Shown piece by piece: positions 7,319-10,496 of a stretch of DNA of 10,496 nucleotides. Below the pieces are notes generated by a model that saw only the letters and a list, made by a program, of their open reading frames with translations, did not search any database and was not told the DNA's origin. A program made the position numbers and the translations under genes. The number at the start of each line of letters is the position of its first letter. Position 1 is the stretch's first letter. The DNA is from an uncultured Pseudorhodobacter sp. (lineage in GTDB: Bacteria; Pseudomonadota; Alphaproteobacteria; Rhodobacterales; Rhodobacteraceae), in NCBI GenBank assembly GCA_937910975.1, contig CALEMZ010000042.1:1-10496 (forward strand), read 5' to 3'.

Positions 7319-7349
7319 GCACTCGAAAATGATGAAAACGGAGCCTGCC

Positions 7350-8114
7350 ATGACCGCACTCTATCCCGACCTTAACGGCACGTCCGTTTTTATCACCGGC
7401 GGCGGCTCTGGCATCGGGGCTGCGCTGACGGAGGCCTTTTTGCGCCAAGGGGCCAAGGTTGCCTTCGTCCAGCGCTCCGACGCTTCGGCCTTTGTCGCGG
7501 AAATGGCGCAAGCCACGGGCAACCGCCCACTGTTCATCCCCTGCGACATCACTGATATTCCCGCGCTGCAAGCCGCCATCGCGCAGGCTGCAGCCGCGTA
7601 TGGTCCGATCACCACGCTGGTCAACAACGCCGCCAACGACAAACGCCACACCACCGCCGAAGTGACCGAAGATTTCTGGAACTGGATGATGGATATTAAC
7701 CTGAAGGCCTATTTCTTTGCGGCCCAAGCGGTCATTCCGGGCATGAAAGCCGCAGGCAGCGGCGCGATCATCAACTTTTCCTCCATCAGCTATATGATGG
7801 GCAATGCGGGCTACCCGCTTTATACGGCGGCCAATTCCGCCATCAATGGCATGACCCGCAGCCTCGCGCGGGAGTTTGGCCCCGACCGTATCCGCGTCAA
7901 CGCACTTGCCCCCGGCTGGGTGCTGACGCAAAAGCAAAAAGACCTCTGGGTCACGCCCGAAGGGCTTGCCGCCCATCTGGAACGCCAGTGCCTGCAAGAT
8001 GCGCTCGTGCCCGAGGATATCACTGGCGGCGTGCTGTTTCTTGCCTCTAACGCGTCAAAAATGATGACAGGCCAAGCGCTTGTGATCGACGGCGGCGTCG
8101 TGGTCACAGGATGA
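7350..8114 (+). CDS. SDR-family oxidoreductase with Asn in place of the catalytic Lys
   Basis: A 254-residue classical short-chain dehydrogenase/reductase, first gene of the operon. It shows the cofactor motif TGGGSGIG (16-23), NNAAN (92-96), the active-site Asn N117 in MDINLKA, Ser S145 in NFSSIS and Tyr Y158. The end pattern IRVNALAPGWV, PEDITGGVLFLAS and TGQALVIDGG is also typical. The YxxxK motif reads YTAAN: codon AAT at 7833-7835 puts Asn162 where Lys normally binds the ribose and lowers the Tyr pKa. By context it should oxidise an aldose (such as galactose, fucose or arabinose) to a lactone, but the substitution makes activity uncertain. The ATG at 7350 is chosen because GGAG (7340-7343) lies six bases upstream and translation then begins MTALYPDLNG as expected. 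A GTG at 7305 would add 15 unconvincing residues. The stop overlaps dgoK as ATGA. Confidence 0.92.
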   Translation: MTALYPDLNGTSVFITGGGSGIGAALTEAFLRQGAKVAFVQRSDASAFVAEMAQATGNRPLFIPCDITDIPALQAAIAQAAAAYGPITTLVNNAANDKRHTTAEVTEDFWNWMMDINLKAYFFAAQAVIPGMKAAGSGAIINFSSISYMMGNAGYPLYTAANSAINGMTRSLAREFGPDRIRVNALAPGWVLTQKQKDLWVTPEGLAAHLERQCLQDALVPEDITGGVLFLASNASKMMTGQALVIDGGVVVTG

Positions 8115-9040
8115 AATTACCCGCCGAACCCCTGCCGCAAGCCCCCGAATGGATCGCCGTGGATTGGGGCACCACCCATCTGCGCGCCACCGCCATGGGG
8201 CCTGCGGGTGCGATTGCCCGCGCCGCCAGCACCGATGGCATGGGCAGCCTGCAGCCCGATCAGTTTGAGGCGGCACTTCTGGCCCTTATCAACCCTTGGC
8301 TTGCGGCTGGGCGCGTCACGCCGGTTATCGCCTGCGGCATGGTCGGCTCTCGTCAAGGCTGGGCTGAGGCGAAATACCGCCCCGTACCCTGCATGCCCGC
8401 AGCCCCAGAGGCGCTGACCCGCGTGGCTGTCAAAGACCCGCGTATCTCTGTGCAAATCGCGCCGGGCCTAAGCCAGGCCAGCCCCGCCGATGTGATGCGC
8501 GGCGAGGAAACCCAGATCGCAGGCGCATTGGCCCTGATGCCCGATTTTGATGGCGTCATCTGTCTGCCCGGCACCCATTCCAAATGGGTCCATGTCTCTG
8601 TGGGTGAGGTTGTCAGCTTTCAAACCTTCCTGACGGGAGAGCTTTTTGCCCTGCTCTCCACCCAATCGGTGTTGCGCCATTCCATCGCTGAGGCTGGCTT
8701 TGACGCCGAGGCCTTTGATCAAGCGCTTTCGGACGCACTGTCGCGCCCGGAACGTATCGCGGCGAAGCTGTTTTCCCTGCGCGCCGAAGGCCTGCTGGCC
8801 CCCGCCGCATCCCCTGCCAGCGCAATCGCCGCGCGCAGCCGTCTCTCGGGCCTGTTGATCGGGATCGAGCTGGCGGCAAGCAAGCCCTATTGGCTGGGTC
8901 AGCCCGTTACCCTGATCGGGGCGCAAGCGCTTTGTGACCATTATGCCCGCGCCCTCCAGGCGCAGGGGCTGAACCCGACCTTCCTTTCGGCCAGCGATTG
9001 CACGCTCGCGGGCCTGTCCAAACTGAAAGGCGCGCTATGA
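8111..9040 (+). CDS. dgoK: 2-dehydro-3-deoxygalactonokinase
   Basis: Phosphorylates 2-dehydro-3-deoxy-D-galactonate with ATP to give the 6-phosphate used by the next enzyme; cytoplasmic. At 309 residues it has the usual DgoK size. The phosphate-binding loop near the N-terminus is WIAVDWGTTHLRA (14-26). Other family stretches are IACGMVGSRQGWAEA (73-87), MRGEETQIAGAL (129-140) and the ATP/substrate segment CLPGTHSKWVHV (151-162). The C-terminal half contains SRLSGLLIGIELA, PVTLIGAQALCDHYARAL and a final FLSASDCTLAGL. The start overlaps the SDR stop by ATGA, and its own stop overlaps dgoA in the same way. An arabinose-type pathway would not need this kinase, so its presence points to the phosphorylative galactonate route. 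No missing motif was seen. Confidence 0.93.
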   Translation: MKLPAEPLPQAPEWIAVDWGTTHLRATAMGPAGAIARAASTDGMGSLQPDQFEAALLALINPWLAAGRVTPVIACGMVGSRQGWAEAKYRPVPCMPAAPEALTRVAVKDPRISVQIAPGLSQASPADVMRGEETQIAGALALMPDFDGVICLPGTHSKWVHVSVGEVVSFQTFLTGELFALLSTQSVLRHSIAEAGFDAEAFDQALSDALSRPERIAAKLFSLRAEGLLAPAASPASAIAARSRLSGLLIGIELAASKPYWLGQPVTLIGAQALCDHYARALQAQGLNPTFLSASDCTLAGLSKLKGAL

Positions 9041-9639
9041 ACCGTCCCCTGATTGCCATCCTGCGCGGTCTTACCCCGACTGAGGCGCTGCCTGTCACCG
9101 AGGCGCTGATAAACGCGGGCATCACCTCCATCGAAGTGCCGCTCAATTCGCCCGATCCTTTCACCTCCATTGCCGCTATGGCGCGAGAGTTTGGCGGCGT
9201 TGCCCTGATCGGCGCAGGCACTGTGCTGAGCGTGGATCAAGTCGCCCAAGTGGCCGATGAGGGCGGCAGGCTGGTGGTGTCGCCCAACACCGATACGGCG
9301 GTGATCCGCGCCACGGTCGCGCGGGGCTTACAAAGCTGGCCCGGCGCGCTGACACCTTCGGAATGTTTTGCCGCCCTTGCCGCCGGGGCCACAGGGCTAA
9401 AGATTTTCCCAGCCTCGATCATCGGGCCAGAGGGGCTGAAAGCCATGCGCGCCGTGCTGCCGCCGCAAACCCCGGTCTATGCCGTGGGCGGCGCGGGGGG
9501 GTCGAATTTCGCGGAATGGAAAGCTGCCGGGGCCGATGGCTTTGGCATCGGTTCGGCCATTTACGCCCCCGGCCTGTCGGTGGCCGAAGTGGCCGCCCGC
9601 GCCAAGGCGCTGGTGGCCGCATGGGACGCGCTGATATGA
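9037..9639 (+). CDS. dgoA: 2-dehydro-3-deoxy-6-phosphogalactonate aldolase
   Basis: Class I aldolase of the KDPG/KDPGal family that cleaves 2-dehydro-3-deoxy-6-phosphogalactonate to pyruvate and glyceraldehyde 3-phosphate. It has 200 residues. The substrate carboxylate-binding Arg is R10 in IAILRG, the catalytic Glu is E33 in SIEVPLNSP, and the Schiff-base Lys is K122 in GLKIFPAS. The 89-residue spacing between Glu and Lys equals that known for the E. coli enzyme. IGAGTVLS (58-65), VSPNTD (81-86), YAVGGAGG (148-155) and the phosphate-binding end GFGIGSAIY (168-176) complete the barrel. VPLNSP is the DgoA pattern and separates it from KDPG aldolase Eda. The ATG at 9037 overlaps the dgoK stop; an in-frame upstream start at 8998 would lie inside dgoK and add residues with no family match. 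Confidence 0.94.
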   Translation: MNRPLIAILRGLTPTEALPVTEALINAGITSIEVPLNSPDPFTSIAAMAREFGGVALIGAGTVLSVDQVAQVADEGGRLVVSPNTDTAVIRATVARGLQSWPGALTPSECFAALAAGATGLKIFPASIIGPEGLKAMRAVLPPQTPVYAVGGAGGSNFAEWKAAGADGFGIGSAIYAPGLSVAEVAARAKALVAAWDALI

Positions 9640-10487
9640 CGGGCGTTTATGACGCCCGCATCTGCGCACTTGGCGAAGGCCCGTTGTGGCATCCTTTGCG
9701 CAAGCAATTGTTCTGGTTTGATATTCTGAACCGGAAGTTCCTGTCGCAAACCGCCGCTGGCCCGCAGGAATGGCATTTTCCCGAAATGGTCTCGGCCGCT
9801 GGCTGGGTCGATCATGCCACGCTGCTTATCGCCTCGGAAACCAAGCTTTTTCGCTTCGATCTGGACAGCGGGGCGAGTGAGATTGTGGTGCCGCTGGAGG
9901 CGGGCAACCCCAGCACCCGCTCCAATGATGGCCGCGCCGACCCGCTGGGCGGCTTTTGGATCGGCACGATGGGCAAGGCGGCTGAACCGGGGGCAGGGGC
10001 GATTTACCGCTATTTCCAAGGTGAGTTGCGCGCCCTGTTCAAAGGCATCTCCATCCCCAACGCCATTTGCTTTGCCCCGGATGGAAGCACTGCCTATTTC
10101 ACCGATACCCCCACACAAATCGTCAACCGCGTGGCGCTGGATGGGCAAGGCTGGCCCAAAGGTGCGGCAGAGCCCTTTATGGATTTCGGTGCTGAGGGGC
10201 TGAACCCCGACGGGGCCGTCACCGATGCGAGCGGCAACCTCTGGATCGCGTTTTGGGGTGCGGCGCGGATTTCGGTCTATGATCGCCATGGCCACCTTAT
10301 CCGCAACATCCCGCTTGCCGCCCCGCACATCACTTGCCCGGCCTTCGGCGGCACCACGCTTTTTGCCACCTCCGCCACCCAAGGGATGACGCCTGCAGCC
10401 CTCGCGCAATTCCCGGATGCGGGCAAAACCTTTACCCTGCCCAATGCAGGGCTGGGCCAACCCGAACCTCAGGTTATTTTGCCATGA
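9636..10487 (+). CDS. SMP-30/gluconolactonase/LRE family lactonase
   Basis: Probably hydrolyses the sugar lactone made by the dehydrogenase step to the aldonate; a six-bladed beta-propeller with one divalent metal. It has 283 residues, the usual size. The likely metal-binding residues are all present: E14 in GEGPLWHP, N97 in SNDGRADP, N142 in IPNAICFAPDG and D192 in LNPDGAVTD. The GGFWIGTMG (105-113) and AYFTDT (153-158) strands are typical of the family. The start at 9636 overlaps the dgoA stop by ATGA. An in-frame extension back to 9363 lies inside dgoA and has no family resemblance, so it is rejected. The stop TGA at 10485-10487 overlaps the next ATG. By operon membership the substrate is probably a galactono-type lactone, but family members act on several lactones. 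Confidence 0.92.
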   Translation: MTGVYDARICALGEGPLWHPLRKQLFWFDILNRKFLSQTAAGPQEWHFPEMVSAAGWVDHATLLIASETKLFRFDLDSGASEIVVPLEAGNPSTRSNDGRADPLGGFWIGTMGKAAEPGAGAIYRYFQGELRALFKGISIPNAICFAPDGSTAYFTDTPTQIVNRVALDGQGWPKGAAEPFMDFGAEGLNPDGAVTDASGNLWIAFWGAARISVYDRHGHLIRNIPLAAPHITCPAFGGTTLFATSATQGMTPAALAQFPDAGKTFTLPNAGLGQPEPQVILP

Positions 10488-10496
10488 AACGCACGT
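10484..10496 (+). CDS. Start of the next operon gene (first four codons only)
   Basis: An ATG at 10484-10486 overlaps the lactonase stop as ATGA, the same junction used at every other step of this operon, and the frame continues as MKRT to the window edge. Four residues do not identify a family. The pathway step missing from the window, an aldonate (galactonate) dehydratase, is one candidate; a transporter, regulator or dehydrogenase is equally possible. Confidence 0.5.

Noticed and set aside
7305..7349. Upstream GTG start that would lengthen the SDR by 15 residues
   Set aside because: The extension does not resemble an SDR N-terminus; GGAG at 7340-7343 fits the ATG at 7350, and the GTG overlaps the likely promoter.
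7194..7997. Long minus-strand open frame opposite the SDR gene
   Set aside because: The plus strand carries a clear SDR with cofactor and active-site motifs; the antisense frame has no recognisable motif.
9561..10460. 299-codon minus-strand open frame opposite the lactonase
   Set aside because: GC-rich antisense shadow; the plus-strand SMP-30 protein has all expected metal-binding residues.

Overview
The window looks like chromosomal DNA from an alphaproteobacterium, most likely a Rhodobacterales (Roseobacter-type) heterotroph. This is inferred from the moderately high GC content, the protein style, and the pairing of a family-5 ABC uptake operon with a sugar-acid operon. No rRNA, tRNA, CRISPR array, complete insertion sequence or phage gene was seen.

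Region 1 (1-5205, minus strand) is a dipeptide/oligopeptide-type ABC importer operon. In transcription order it runs: periplasmic binding protein (3604-5205), intercistronic hairpin (3564-3593), DppB-like permease (2557-3540), DppC-like permease (1629-2545), DppD-like ATPase (639-1625) and DppF-like ATPase (1-646, cut by the window edge). The DppC-like gene is broken by a frameshift at about 1973-1976, best explained by a 2-base CG duplication. As read, the importer would lack a complete second membrane subunit.

Region 2 (5206-5713) is an intergenic stretch between divergent genes. Its first half is AT-rich and holds short TGCCA/TGGCA repeats upstream of the importer. Its second half (5435-5690) reads like a short coding remnant on the minus strand that I cannot identify.

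Region 3 (5714-6867, plus strand) is a two-gene operon for membrane quality control: an SPFH/stomatin-like protein and a short NfeD-family partner, overlapping by four bases.

Region 4 (6868-7349) has no intact gene. It holds the last ~30 codons of what looks like an AraC-type regulator (7085-7177), a small inverted repeat and a possible promoter for the next operon.

Region 5 (7350-10496, plus strand) is a tightly coupled sugar-acid catabolic operon of the De Ley-Doudoroff (galactonate) type: SDR oxidoreductase, 2-dehydro-3-deoxygalactonokinase (dgoK), 2-dehydro-3-deoxy-6-phosphogalactonate aldolase (dgoA), SMP-30/lactonase, and the first codons of a further gene. Every junction is an ATGA overlap. 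The expected flow is sugar to lactone (dehydrogenase), lactone to aldonate (SMP-30), aldonate to 2-keto-3-deoxy acid (a dehydratase not in the window), phosphorylation (DgoK), then cleavage to pyruvate and glyceraldehyde 3-phosphate (DgoA). The SDR is odd because the catalytic lysine of its YxxxK motif is an asparagine.

I see no wholly new system. The best leads are the SDR active-site substitution, the permease frameshift, the AraC-like remnant and the unidentified remnant at 5435-5690.
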